10,993 nt of DNA, taken from assembly GCA_009706135.1 (NCBI GenBank), contig WLRX01000020.1:1-10993 (forward strand), written 5' to 3'. Of the stretch, positions 1-6,635 are shown piece by piece. The DNA is from Actinomycetota bacterium. Lineage in GTDB: Bacteria; Actinomycetota; Actinomycetes; Nanopelagicales; Nanopelagicaceae. The stretch's first letter is position 1. Each line of letters opens with the position of its first letter. The notes beneath the pieces are model-generated. The model saw only the letters and a program-made list of their open reading frames with translations, was not told the DNA's origin and searched no databases. The position numbers and the translations under genes are program-made.

Positions 1-450
1 GGCTCTGGAGTCGGAAGTCTGTGGTTATTGGGTGGGATGATTGCTAGCGGAACTCTCACATCTATTGATGATGAAACTGAGCACTCCCGAATTGCACGAA
101 TAGCGATGCAGGATGCTGACATAGCACCAGCTCGCTACAGACTAATTACAAATTCAATTATGGATGTAATGACCAAGTTAACTGATCGGGCATATGACTT
201 AGTTGTGCTGCGTCACAATCCTGAAGATTTAACTTACACAGTTGAAGAAGCGCATCGAATATTACGTAGCGGTGGAGTAATGGTGATCGACGGATTCTTT
301 GGTGGTGGAAAAGTTAGCGATCCATCACAGAGAGATCCGCGAACAATTGCTCTGCGTGAAGCAGGCAAATCTGTGAAGGCTGCCACAGATCTTTGGATAA
401 GCACACTCATTAATGTTGGCGATGGTTTGTTAATCGCAACAAAGTTGTAG
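1..450 (+). CDS. O-methyltransferase, class I SAM-dependent (5' end cut by window)
   Basis: The open frame enters from base 1 and ends at TAG 448-450, so 149 residues are visible and roughly 60-70 N-terminal residues probably lie outside the window. It begins in the SAM-binding motif I (GSGVGSLWLLGG, residues 1-12), followed by the acidic SAM-ribose region SIDDE (21-25). The segment AYDLVVL (64-70), the RILRSGGVMVID stretch (86-97) and the C-terminal GDGLLIATK (140-148) match the catechol-type O-methyltransferase family (Methyltransf_3), found beside sigE/htrA in many actinobacteria. A TTG at base 28 could be taken as a start, but it would cut off motif I, so I reject it. Where metal-dependent family members usually have an Asp-rich motif after the YD strand, this one reads LRHNPED, and the later DN pair is DG. 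Divalent-metal catalysis is therefore doubtful. The substrate is unknown. htrA follows after 13 bases. Confidence 0.85.
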   Translation, partial: GSGVGSLWLLGGMIASGTLTSIDDETEHSRIARIAMQDADIAPARYRLITNSIMDVMTKLTDRAYDLVVLRHNPEDLTYTVEEAHRILRSGGVMVIDGFFGGGKVSDPSQRDPRTIALREAGKSVKAATDLWISTLINVGDGLLIATKL

Positions 451-463
451 CAAGATAAGCCCT

Positions 464-1597
464 ATGAGTTTTCTCCGCCGAAAATCGCGTGCTCGAATTG
501 ATGCACCTTGGTGGAACTCTCAAGATTTTTCACAATCGCGTTCTGGAGTTAGTCCAGGTTCTGTAGTTGTATTAGCAATCATCGCTGGAATAGTTGGTGG
601 CATACTCGGAATCAATGCAACTGGTGGATTCTTTGGCGGTAGAGCAAACCTAGTTTCTGCATCAAATTCAGTTGAACGCAAACCTGACTCAGTCGCTGGT
701 TTAGCAAATAGAGTTGTGCCATCAGTTGTTTCAATCACAACTGGGTCCGGCAGTACTGGTTCAGGATTTATTATTGATAGTGCTGGATTTATTCTCACAA
801 ACAATCACGTGATAGAAGCAGCAGCACTTTCTAAAGCAAAAATCATTGTCACACTCAATAATGGTGAAGAGTTTGAAAGCAAAGTTGTTGGCAGAGATGC
901 ATCATATGATTTAGCGGTACTCAAGATTCTTGCAAATGGTTTACCAGCACTTCAATTTGGTGACAGCGATAAAGTAGCCGTCGGAGATGCCGTAATTGCA
1001 ATTGGTTCGCCACTTGGTCTATCTGGCACCGTTACATTAGGAATTATTAGTGCAAAAGATCGTGCTGTAACAGCTGGTGGAAGCGCAGGAGAGAGTTCAT
1101 TCATTAATGCTTTACAAACAGATGCCGCGATAAATCCTGGAAACTCTGGTGGTCCACTCATTGATACAACTGGAGCGGTTATCGGAGTTAATTCTGCAAT
1201 TGCAACTCTAAGCGGAGCTTCGACAAGTCAGGCTGGATCAATCGGATTAGGTTTTGCGATACCAATTAATCAAGCCAGAAAAACTGCAGATCAATTGATT
1301 AAAACCGGAAAAGCTTCTTATCCTGTGATGGGCGTTTCAATTGATATGAATTTTGCAGGACCCGGAGCGAAAGTAACAACTGCTGATGGAGCAGTTCTTG
1401 CCGGCGGGCCTGCACAGAAGGCAGGAATTCAACCAGGTGATCTAATAATTGAATTTGCAGGAAAGACTATAAATAACGGCGACGAACTCATTGTTGCGAT
1501 TAGATCAAAAAACATTGGTGATCGCGTTGAAATTAAGTACAAACGAGGTAGCAGTACACGCACGGCAATAGTTGTACTTGCTGCTGGTAAGAATTAA
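464..1597 (+). CDS. htrA: HtrA/DegP-type membrane-anchored serine protease with PDZ domain
   Basis: A 377-residue trypsin-fold protease of the HtrA family, acting on misfolded proteins on the outer face of the membrane. A short basic cytoplasmic tail (RRKSRAR, 5-11) precedes one transmembrane anchor at about 33-52, which gives an N-in topology with the protease outside. The catalytic triad is complete: H115 in TNNHVIEA, D149 in SYDLAVLK and S228 in NPGNSGGPL. A single PDZ domain occupies about 285-372, with the PGDLIIEFAG segment at 324-333. Length and order are normal for actinobacterial HtrA, which has one PDZ. The ATG lies 13 bases after the methyltransferase stop without a clear Shine-Dalgarno sequence or TAnnnT box, so it is probably read from the upstream transcript. 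In mycobacteria htrA is next to sigE and rseA; neither gene is between the methyltransferase and htrA here. Confidence 0.95.
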   Translation: MSFLRRKSRARIDAPWWNSQDFSQSRSGVSPGSVVVLAIIAGIVGGILGINATGGFFGGRANLVSASNSVERKPDSVAGLANRVVPSVVSITTGSGSTGSGFIIDSAGFILTNNHVIEAAALSKAKIIVTLNNGEEFESKVVGRDASYDLAVLKILANGLPALQFGDSDKVAVGDAVIAIGSPLGLSGTVTLGIISAKDRAVTAGGSAGESSFINALQTDAAINPGNSGGPLIDTTGAVIGVNSAIATLSGASTSQAGSIGLGFAIPINQARKTADQLIKTGKASYPVMGVSIDMNFAGPGAKVTTADGAVLAGGPAQKAGIQPGDLIIEFAGKTINNGDELIVAIRSKNIGDRVEIKYKRGSSTRTAIVVLAAGKN

Positions 1598-1611
1598 ACC
1601 GAGACAAGCAC

Positions 1612-1617
1612 TAGGCT
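1612..1617 (+). promoter_or_regulatory. Probable -10 box (TAGGCT) of a leaderless tatB-mrp transcript
   Basis: TAGGCT fits the actinobacterial TAnnnT -10 pattern and ends exactly 6 bases before the tatB ATG at 1624, the distance expected if transcription starts on the start codon. There is no Shine-Dalgarno sequence before tatB. No convincing -35 is seen 16-18 bases upstream. The same spacing recurs upstream of two other operons in this window. Confidence 0.5.
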
Positions 1618-1623
1618 GAAAAC

Positions 1624-1923
1624 ATGTTTTTTGGGATTGGTCCAGGAGAATTCGTAGGATTGGCATTAATTGCAATTATTTTTGTGGGACCAGAACGCTT
1701 GCCCAAGTTTTCATCCGATGCTGCAAAGTTCCTGAAGAAAGTAAAGAATTTAGCGAATACAGCAACTGCAGAACTACGTGAAAATCTTGGGCCCGGATTT
1801 GAGGATTTACAACCATCTGATCTGAATCCAAAAACGTTTATAAAAAAGCAACTAGCTGGCGCCCTTGATGAGGATAAACCAAAAACATCGGTACAACCTA
1901 AAATTGATCCGGATTTGCTATGA
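1624..1923 (+). CDS. tatB: Sec-independent protein translocase subunit TatB
   Basis: A 99-residue TatA/B-family protein of the twin-arginine translocase, which exports folded proteins. It has the family plan: a very short N-terminus, one transmembrane helix at about 7-21, a G22-P23 hinge followed by ERLPKF, then an amphipathic helix (about 30-55) and a charged, probably disordered tail. E9 in the membrane helix and the PERLP motif favour TatB over TatA, as does its place directly after htrA and before mrp, a typical actinobacterial context. TatA and TatC are not in the window. The start is supported by a TAGGCT -10 box six bases upstream. The TGA stop overlaps the mrp start as ATGA, so the two are probably translationally coupled. 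Confidence 0.88.
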   Translation: MFFGIGPGEFVGLALIAIIFVGPERLPKFSSDAAKFLKKVKNLANTATAELRENLGPGFEDLQPSDLNPKTFIKKQLAGALDEDKPKTSVQPKIDPDLL

Positions 1924-3041
1924 CCGTTATCGAGTCAATACATGCAGCTCTGGCAACTGTAGAAGATCCAGAAATTCATCGTCCACTGCCAGATTTAGGA
2001 ATGGTTGAATCTGTTCAGGTCAATTCAGGAGTTGCTCAACTCAAGATTTTGCTTACGATTTCTGGTTGTCCGATGCAAGATCGCCTTCGCAGTGACATTA
2101 CAAAGGCAGTTTTGGCAGTCGAAACTATCTCTTCTGTTGAAATTATCTTTGGTGTGATGAATGACGAGCAACGTGGAAACCTTAAATCGTTATTACGAAA
2201 TGGTCGCGAAAAAATAATTCCATTTGCTCAACCAGAATCTCTTACACGAGTAATCGGAATTGCATCTGGCAAAGGGGGAGTCGGAAAGTCCTCGCTAACT
2301 GTTAACTTGGCAGTTGCAGCTGCTCAAAAAGGTTTACGTGTAGGAATTTTAGATGCGGATGTTTATGGCCATTCCGTACCAAGATTGATGGGTTTAATCG
2401 GCCAACGTCCCACAGCGATAGATCAAATGTTTATTCCACTTGAATCATATGGAGTAAAAGTTGTTTCTATGGAGATGTTCAAACCAGAACGTTCGGACGC
2501 CGTTGCATACAGAGGACCACTTCTGCATAAGGTTTTGGAGCAATTACTCTCAGATGCTTATTGGGGCGATTTAGATTTATTACTTATTGATTTACCGCCA
2601 GGAACTGGTGATCTTGCAATTTCATTAGGTCAACTCATTCCAACTTCAGAAATTCTTGTCGTTACGACACCACAAATTGCTGCTGCTGAAGTTGCTGAAA
2701 GAGCTGGTCGCATTGCACACCAAATCAAGCAACATCTCGTTGGCGTAATTGAAAATATGTCTGACTTTCCTTGCCCTAACTGCAACGACATGATTTCTTT
2801 GTTTGGATCTGGAGGCGGAGAAGAAACAGCAAAGCGACTCTCAGAATTAGCAGGGATTAACGTGGCGTTACTTGGGAAAGTTCCATTTAGCCCGGATTTG
2901 CGAACGGGTGGAGATAACGGAGCACCCGTCGTTGTACAACATCCAGAAAGCGCTGCAGCTAAATCAATTATTGCAATTGTGGATCAATTGGTCGTTCGAA
3001 AGAAATCACTTCTCGGTGTCAGATTGGGTGTTTCCACGTAA
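1920..3041 (+). CDS. mrp: Mrp/ApbC family Fe-S cluster carrier P-loop ATPase
   Basis: A 373-residue cytoplasmic Mrp/NBP35-family protein, which holds and delivers Fe-S clusters to apo-proteins. The N-terminal MIP18/DUF59 domain (about 1-85) includes VEDPEIHRPL (14-23) and C50 in SGCPMQD. The SIMIBI ATPase domain starts near 110. It has an intact deviant Walker A, GKGGVGKSS (117-125), a switch I DADVYG (145-150) and a Walker B/switch II region LLIDLPPGTGD (221-231). The CPNC pair at C285 and C288 is the family's cluster-binding motif, so the protein should be a functional carrier. It begins by ATGA overlap with tatB. Its last 36 coding bases run antiparallel through the 3' end of the DUF1003 gene, so its final 11 residues (SLLGVRLGVST) come from sequence shared with that gene. 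Confidence 0.95.
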   Translation: MTVIESIHAALATVEDPEIHRPLPDLGMVESVQVNSGVAQLKILLTISGCPMQDRLRSDITKAVLAVETISSVEIIFGVMNDEQRGNLKSLLRNGREKIIPFAQPESLTRVIGIASGKGGVGKSSLTVNLAVAAAQKGLRVGILDADVYGHSVPRLMGLIGQRPTAIDQMFIPLESYGVKVVSMEMFKPERSDAVAYRGPLLHKVLEQLLSDAYWGDLDLLLIDLPPGTGDLAISLGQLIPTSEILVVTTPQIAAAEVAERAGRIAHQIKQHLVGVIENMSDFPCPNCNDMISLFGSGGGEETAKRLSELAGINVALLGKVPFSPDLRTGGDNGAPVVVQHPESAAAKSIIAIVDQLVVRKKSLLGVRLGVST

Positions 3042-3506
3042 TTCTTTAAGCATCTCTTCGAGCAAGTCTCCAAGTTCGTTGCGCAAGAAATCGCGAGTAG
3101 TCACTTCACCTAGCGTGTTGCGAAGGCTCGCTAATTCTCGAGTGAGATATTCAGTATCTGCTATCGAGCGCTCATTGCGAGCACGATCTTCACTTACTTG
3201 AATTCGATCACGATCTGCTTGACGATTTTGTGCAAGCAAAATCAGAGGCGCAGCGTAAGAGGCTTGTAGTGACAAGATCAGAGTTAAAAAGATGAATGGA
3301 TAATCGTCAAAACGTAGATCGACAGGGGCAAAGGCATTCCAGAAAACCCAACTCAATACAAAGATTGTCATGTAAACCAAAAAACCTGCAGTTCCTAGGA
3401 AACGTGCAAATCGTTCTGATAAGCGACCAAAAGCTTCAGGGTCAAAGTTTGGGCGAAAGGCGCGACCTGTCTCGCGAGGTGTATCTAAACGATTGTTACG
3501 TGCCAT
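3006..3506 (-). CDS. DUF1003 family membrane protein
   Basis: A 166-residue protein with two transmembrane helices (about 37-58 and 70-92), a short loop between them and a charged C-terminal region (about 95-160) likely to form helices or a coiled coil in the cytoplasm. The PLILLAQNRQADRDR stretch right after the second helix is the DUF1003 signature. The function of the family is not known. It is the second gene of an operon with the MgtE-like gene, two bases separating the upstream stop from this ATG, and it has a recognisable Shine-Dalgarno sequence. That pairing suggests a role linked to divalent cations or membrane sensing, which is inference only. Its stop lies inside the end of mrp. 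Confidence 0.9.
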   Translation of the reverse strand: MARNNRLDTPRETGRAFRPNFDPEAFGRLSERFARFLGTAGFLVYMTIFVLSWVFWNAFAPVDLRFDDYPFIFLTLILSLQASYAAPLILLAQNRQADRDRIQVSEDRARNERSIADTEYLTRELASLRNTLGEVTTRDFLRNELGDLLEEMLKELRGNTQSDTEK

Positions 3507-3508
3507 TT

Positions 3509-4816
3509 TTATCCCTCGCTACCTTCTGTATCAAGTAATTCTTCATGTACTAAAACATTTGCCGTCTTTGAAATGTCACGGTGATCGTGACGCCAGTTCT
3601 CTGGCAGTAAGTGATCGAGAACGTCATCAACGGTCACTGCACCCAATAAACGTTCGTTTGCATCTACTACTGGCAGCGATAGCAAGTTATAGCTGGCTAA
3701 GTATGACGAAACTTCATTCAGCGATGCTTGGGGATTTAATCCTTGAGTATCCGTATCAACCATTGATCCGAGAAGTTTTGATGGGGCTTCGCGTAGAAGT
3801 CGTTGATAATGGGCAATTCCAATAAATCTGCCAGTAGGAGTTTCTAGTGGGGCACGGCAGATAAATACTTGTGATGCAAGTGCTGGTGAGATCTCACTCT
3901 GTCGAACTGCAGCCAGAGCTTCTGCCACGGTGTTATCTGCAGTCATAACAATTGGTTCAGTCGTCATCATGCCGCCTGCTGTGTAATCTTCATAATTCAT
4001 TAAGCGGCGAACATCTTCAGCATCTTCTGGTTCCATCAACTCAAGAAGTGCCTGTGCACGCTCTTGTCCGACTTCACGGAGCAAGTCGGCAGCATCATCT
4101 GGATCCATTTCGCCCAAAACATCGGCAGCGCGTTCGCCTTCAAGTTCTGCTAACAATTCAACGCGCTCTGCTTCATCCATCTCTTCAAGTACATCTGCTA
4201 GACGTTCATCGTTGAGTGCACGAGCAACTTCTACGCGACGCTTTGGTGCTAGGTCATGCATAACGGATGCAAGGTCAGCGGCTCGAAGTGTGCTTAGAGT
4301 TGCAAGTAAGTTTGCAACGCCTTGATTGTGTTCAGAAATTGCAAAGCCGGACACTTCCTCCCACGAAACCGTTGAAGTAGCACCTTTACGGCGCAATCCT
4401 GTTCCGCGACGCATGACATGGACGCGAGTGATTAACCAATCGCCATTTCGGTTTTGCTCCATACCCATATCTTCAACAACAACTTTTTCTCCAGATTCAA
4501 CGAGCGAAATGGATCGATCGAGCATTTCTCCGAGAACTAAAACTTCGCCGGTGCGAGATTCGAATCGACGCATGTTGAGTAGGCCAGTAATAATTACCGT
4601 GCCACTTTCAATAGATGTCACACGTGTAATTGGCACAAAAACTCGGCGACGTAGTGGAACTTCAACAATCAAACCCAAAATTCTTGGTGGTTGATTATTT
4701 GCGCGAAGAGTCGCCAAAGCATCTCGCACCTTTCCTACTGGATCACCATTTGGATCAAAGACCGCGGTACCTGCAAGACGGGCGAGAAATACTCGATTAA
4801 TCAAGTTTCCGCTCAT
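3509..4816 (-). CDS. MgtE N-terminal/CBS domain protein without membrane channel
   Basis: A 435-residue soluble protein related to the cytosolic Mg2+-sensing half of the MgtE transporter. The N-terminal part (about 5-155) looks like two PRC-barrel-like beta units (DPNGDPVGKVRDA at 21-33; a second around 88-140). Next comes an acidic helical MgtE_N superhelix (about 165-272, with repeats such as LADVLEEMDEAE and AADVLGEMDPDDAADLL). The linker TAGGMMTTE (279-287) leads into a pair of CBS domains (about 283-345 and 350-405), ending in VDDVLDHLLPENW (396-408). No transmembrane segment is present, whereas MgtE carries a five-helix pore after the CBS pair. It is therefore not a transporter by itself; family knowledge suggests a Mg2+- or nucleotide-sensing role. 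Conserved actinobacterial homologues have the same layout. The ATG follows a TACCCT box at the leaderless distance. Confidence 0.88.
   Translation of the reverse strand: MSGNLINRVFLARLAGTAVFDPNGDPVGKVRDALATLRANNQPPRILGLIVEVPLRRRVFVPITRVTSIESGTVIITGLLNMRRFESRTGEVLVLGEMLDRSISLVESGEKVVVEDMGMEQNRNGDWLITRVHVMRRGTGLRRKGATSTVSWEEVSGFAISEHNQGVANLLATLSTLRAADLASVMHDLAPKRRVEVARALNDERLADVLEEMDEAERVELLAELEGERAADVLGEMDPDDAADLLREVGQERAQALLELMEPEDAEDVRRLMNYEDYTAGGMMTTEPIVMTADNTVAEALAAVRQSEISPALASQVFICRAPLETPTGRFIGIAHYQRLLREAPSKLLGSMVDTDTQGLNPQASLNEVSSYLASYNLLSLPVVDANERLLGAVTVDDVLDHLLPENWRHDHRDISKTANVLVHEELLDTEGSEG
3513..3517 (-). promoter_or_regulatory. Shine-Dalgarno sequence (GAGGG) of the DUF1003 gene
   Basis: On the minus strand GAGGG ends six bases before the ATG at 3506, inside the last codons of the MgtE-like gene. 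It is the clearest ribosome binding site in the window and contrasts with the probably leaderless starts of first genes. It supports re-initiation of ribosomes within this two-gene operon. Confidence 0.6.
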
Positions 4817-4822
4817 GGGCTA

Positions 4823-4828
4823 AGGGTA
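4823..4828 (-). promoter_or_regulatory. Probable -10 box (TACCCT) of the MgtE-like/DUF1003 operon
   Basis: Read on the minus strand, TACCCT is followed by six bases (TAGCCC) and then the ATG at 4816. This is the same TAnnnT-N6-ATG layout as at tatB and the EamA gene, and no Shine-Dalgarno sequence is present. It shares the 71-base spacer with the divergent EamA operon promoter. No -35 match is evident. Confidence 0.55.
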
Positions 4829-4875
4829 ACGGCTCTACACACCTCTTCGCTTTCGCTTAAATTGCACGGAATAGA

Positions 4876-4881
4876 TACTTT
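4876..4881 (+). promoter_or_regulatory. Probable -10 box (TACTTT) of the five-gene EamA operon
   Basis: TACTTT ends six bases before the ATG at 4888, with no Shine-Dalgarno sequence, so the operon is probably transcribed from its start codon. The tandem hexamer TTCGCT-TTCGCT (4846-4857) overlaps the place where a -35 element would sit, but it does not resemble TTGACA. The spacer between the divergent genes (4817-4887) contains nothing else I can recognise. Confidence 0.5.
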
Positions 4882-4887
4882 TGCCCT

Positions 4888-5793
4888 ATGCCAGAGCAGA
4901 AGTCCCTCATTAATAGCCATACAGCTATGCCTGGTCGCAAAGATTTAATTCGCCTTGGTATTGGAATTATTGGCATTGGGGTTTCCGGTCCACTTATTGC
5001 TCTGAGCACAATGCCTGTTGTTACTTTAATTTTCTGGCGAAATCTTGGAGGAGCCTTAGCTATTGCACCTTTCGCCTTAAGACATCGTGCCAATCGAAGC
5101 GCAATATCCTGGGCCGCTTTAGGTGGATTTGTACTTGCATTGCACTTCATCGCATTCTTTTTAGCGATGCGCCTCACAACAGTTGCTGCTGGTACTGCAC
5201 TCGTTGCGCTACAACCGATATTTACAGCTTTGTTTCTACGAATCAGAGGTGGACATATTCCATCTCGTGCATGGCTAGGAATGGTTGTCAGTTTTTCCGG
5301 GGTGCTCTTGATTTCAGGTGTGGACTTAACTATTTCCTTGCGATCTTTTTCAGGAGATGTCGCAGCGATAATTTCTGCAGCCCTTGCTGCAATTTATGTG
5401 CTCATTGGCTCGAAGGCGCAAAAGAGTTTAGAAACAAGTACCTATACGGCTATCTGTTATGCATCGTGTGCAATAACAGCATTGCCAATTATGTTAATTG
5501 GCGGATTTAAAATGTGGAACTTTACTGGCAATGAGTGGTGGATTGTTATTGGGTTAGTTGTTTTTGCTCAGTTACTTGGTCACAACATGTTTAACTCTGC
5601 TTTAAAGAGAGTTTCACCCGCAGTAGTTTCCTTAATTATTTTCTTTGAAGTCCCCGTAGCATCCGTCCTTGCAATCTGGTGGCTGGACCAACGACCACCA
5701 ATTGGAATCCTTCCCGGAATTGTTTTGATACTTTCTGGGTGCGCCCTGGTAGTTTTGCGAACTCGATCTTCTCGAATTGAGTTAGCGCCATGA
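4888..5793 (+). CDS. EamA/DMT family transporter
   Basis: A 301-residue, very hydrophobic protein of the drug/metabolite transporter superfamily. Two EamA repeats of about five helices each are visible, roughly residues 22-142 and 155-292. The first contains the FWRNLGGALAIAPFA region (49-63) and TTVAAGTALVALQPIFTAL (97-115), typical of EamA repeat 1. The second contains the matching VSPAVVSLIIFFEVPVASVLA (242-262). The substrate cannot be told from sequence; family members export amino acids, metabolites or drugs. The ATG at 4888 is favoured over a second ATG at 4927 because of the leaderless promoter spacing. It is the first gene of the operon, and its TGA overlaps the PHP start as ATGA. 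Confidence 0.9.
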   Translation: MPEQKSLINSHTAMPGRKDLIRLGIGIIGIGVSGPLIALSTMPVVTLIFWRNLGGALAIAPFALRHRANRSAISWAALGGFVLALHFIAFFLAMRLTTVAAGTALVALQPIFTALFLRIRGGHIPSRAWLGMVVSFSGVLLISGVDLTISLRSFSGDVAAIISAALAAIYVLIGSKAQKSLETSTYTAICYASCAITALPIMLIGGFKMWNFTGNEWWIVIGLVVFAQLLGHNMFNSALKRVSPAVVSLIIFFEVPVASVLAIWWLDQRPPIGILPGIVLILSGCALVVLRTRSSRIELAP

Positions 5794-6635
5794 TTGATTT
5801 ACATACACACACAAATTGCAGCGATGGAACTGATTCACCTGCACAGCTTGTCAATAAAGCAATTGCAGAAGGATTAACGGTTCTAGCTCTAACGGATCAC
5901 GACACTACTTCTGGATGGGAGAGTGCCCAAAAAACTCTACGCGGAGGATTATCACTTGCTCCTGGCGCTGAAATTTCTTGTCTAACAAATGATGGAATTA
6001 GCGTGCACATGTTGGGTTTGCTCTTTGATGGCACAAATATCCAGATGCAAGAAATGCTAGAAAATACCCGCGATGGCCGTATTCCGCGTGCACGAAAGAT
6101 TATTGAATTACTAAATGCTGGCGGGATAAACATTTCAATAGAGGATGTCGAATCCGTAAAGCCTGCGGGTGCAACTCTGGGCAGGCCACATATCGCTGAC
6201 GCTCTTGTTAAAAATGGAGTTGTATCTTCACGAGATGAAGCATTTACCGATTTACTTCATAACAATTCTCCTTATTATGTCGCCCATCTTGCGCCAACTC
6301 CAGAGGATGCAATTGCAATGATTCGTAAGGCCGGCGGAGTTGCAGTTATTGCACATGCATTTGCTTCACTTCGTGGCAAAGTACTTTCAGTAAATGATTT
6401 TCTACCTTTAAAAAGCGCTGGTTTAAACGGTATTGAAGTAAATCATCGAGACCACAGTAATGAAGAGCGTAATGCTTTGGCAGAAATTGCTCGTGAATTG
6501 GATTTAGTCGTTACTGGTGCGAGTGACTATCACGGGACTGGAAAACTCAACTCATTAGGCGAAAACCTAACCCATCAGGGACAATGGGAACGTCTTGAAT
6601 CAGAAGCGAATCAAAGAAGGGTCTTGCGAGCATGA
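5790..6635 (+). CDS. PHP-domain metal-dependent phosphoesterase (TrpH/RNase AM-like)
   Basis: A 281-residue cytoplasmic enzyme of the PHP family in the group that includes YciV/RNase AM and 3',5'-nucleotide bisphosphate phosphatases. The metal ligands look complete: H5 and H7 in DLHTHT, D12 in SDG, D36-H37-D38 in LTDHDT, E61 in GAEISC, H73, H189 in VIAHAF, and D246 and H248 in GASDYHG. An insert between about 85 and 170 with GRPHIADALV (131-140) is typical of this group, where it caps the active site. Likely activities are removal of phosphate from pAp-type nucleotides or 5'-3' trimming of short RNA; sequence alone does not decide. It overlaps both neighbours by ATGA. Confidence 0.9.
   Translation: MIDLHTHTNCSDGTDSPAQLVNKAIAEGLTVLALTDHDTTSGWESAQKTLRGGLSLAPGAEISCLTNDGISVHMLGLLFDGTNIQMQEMLENTRDGRIPRARKIIELLNAGGINISIEDVESVKPAGATLGRPHIADALVKNGVVSSRDEAFTDLLHNNSPYYVAHLAPTPEDAIAMIRKAGGVAVIAHAFASLRGKVLSVNDFLPLKSAGLNGIEVNHRDHSNEERNALAEIARELDLVVTGASDYHGTGKLNSLGENLTHQGQWERLESEANQRRVLRA

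Noticed and set aside
28..450. TTG at base 28 as start of a complete 140-residue methyltransferase
   Set aside because: The frame is open back to base 1 and the upstream codons encode the glycine-rich SAM motif, so the gene is simply cut by the window edge.
3493..3825. Plus-strand open frame antisense to the MgtE-like gene
   Set aside because: No recognisable domain, and the opposite strand encodes a well-supported CBS protein across the same bases. The other long antisense frames (for example 7364-7696 and 4326-4694) are rejected for the same reason.
3509..4816. Complete MgtE magnesium transporter
   Set aside because: There is no transmembrane region after the CBS domains; the protein ends shortly after the second CBS domain.
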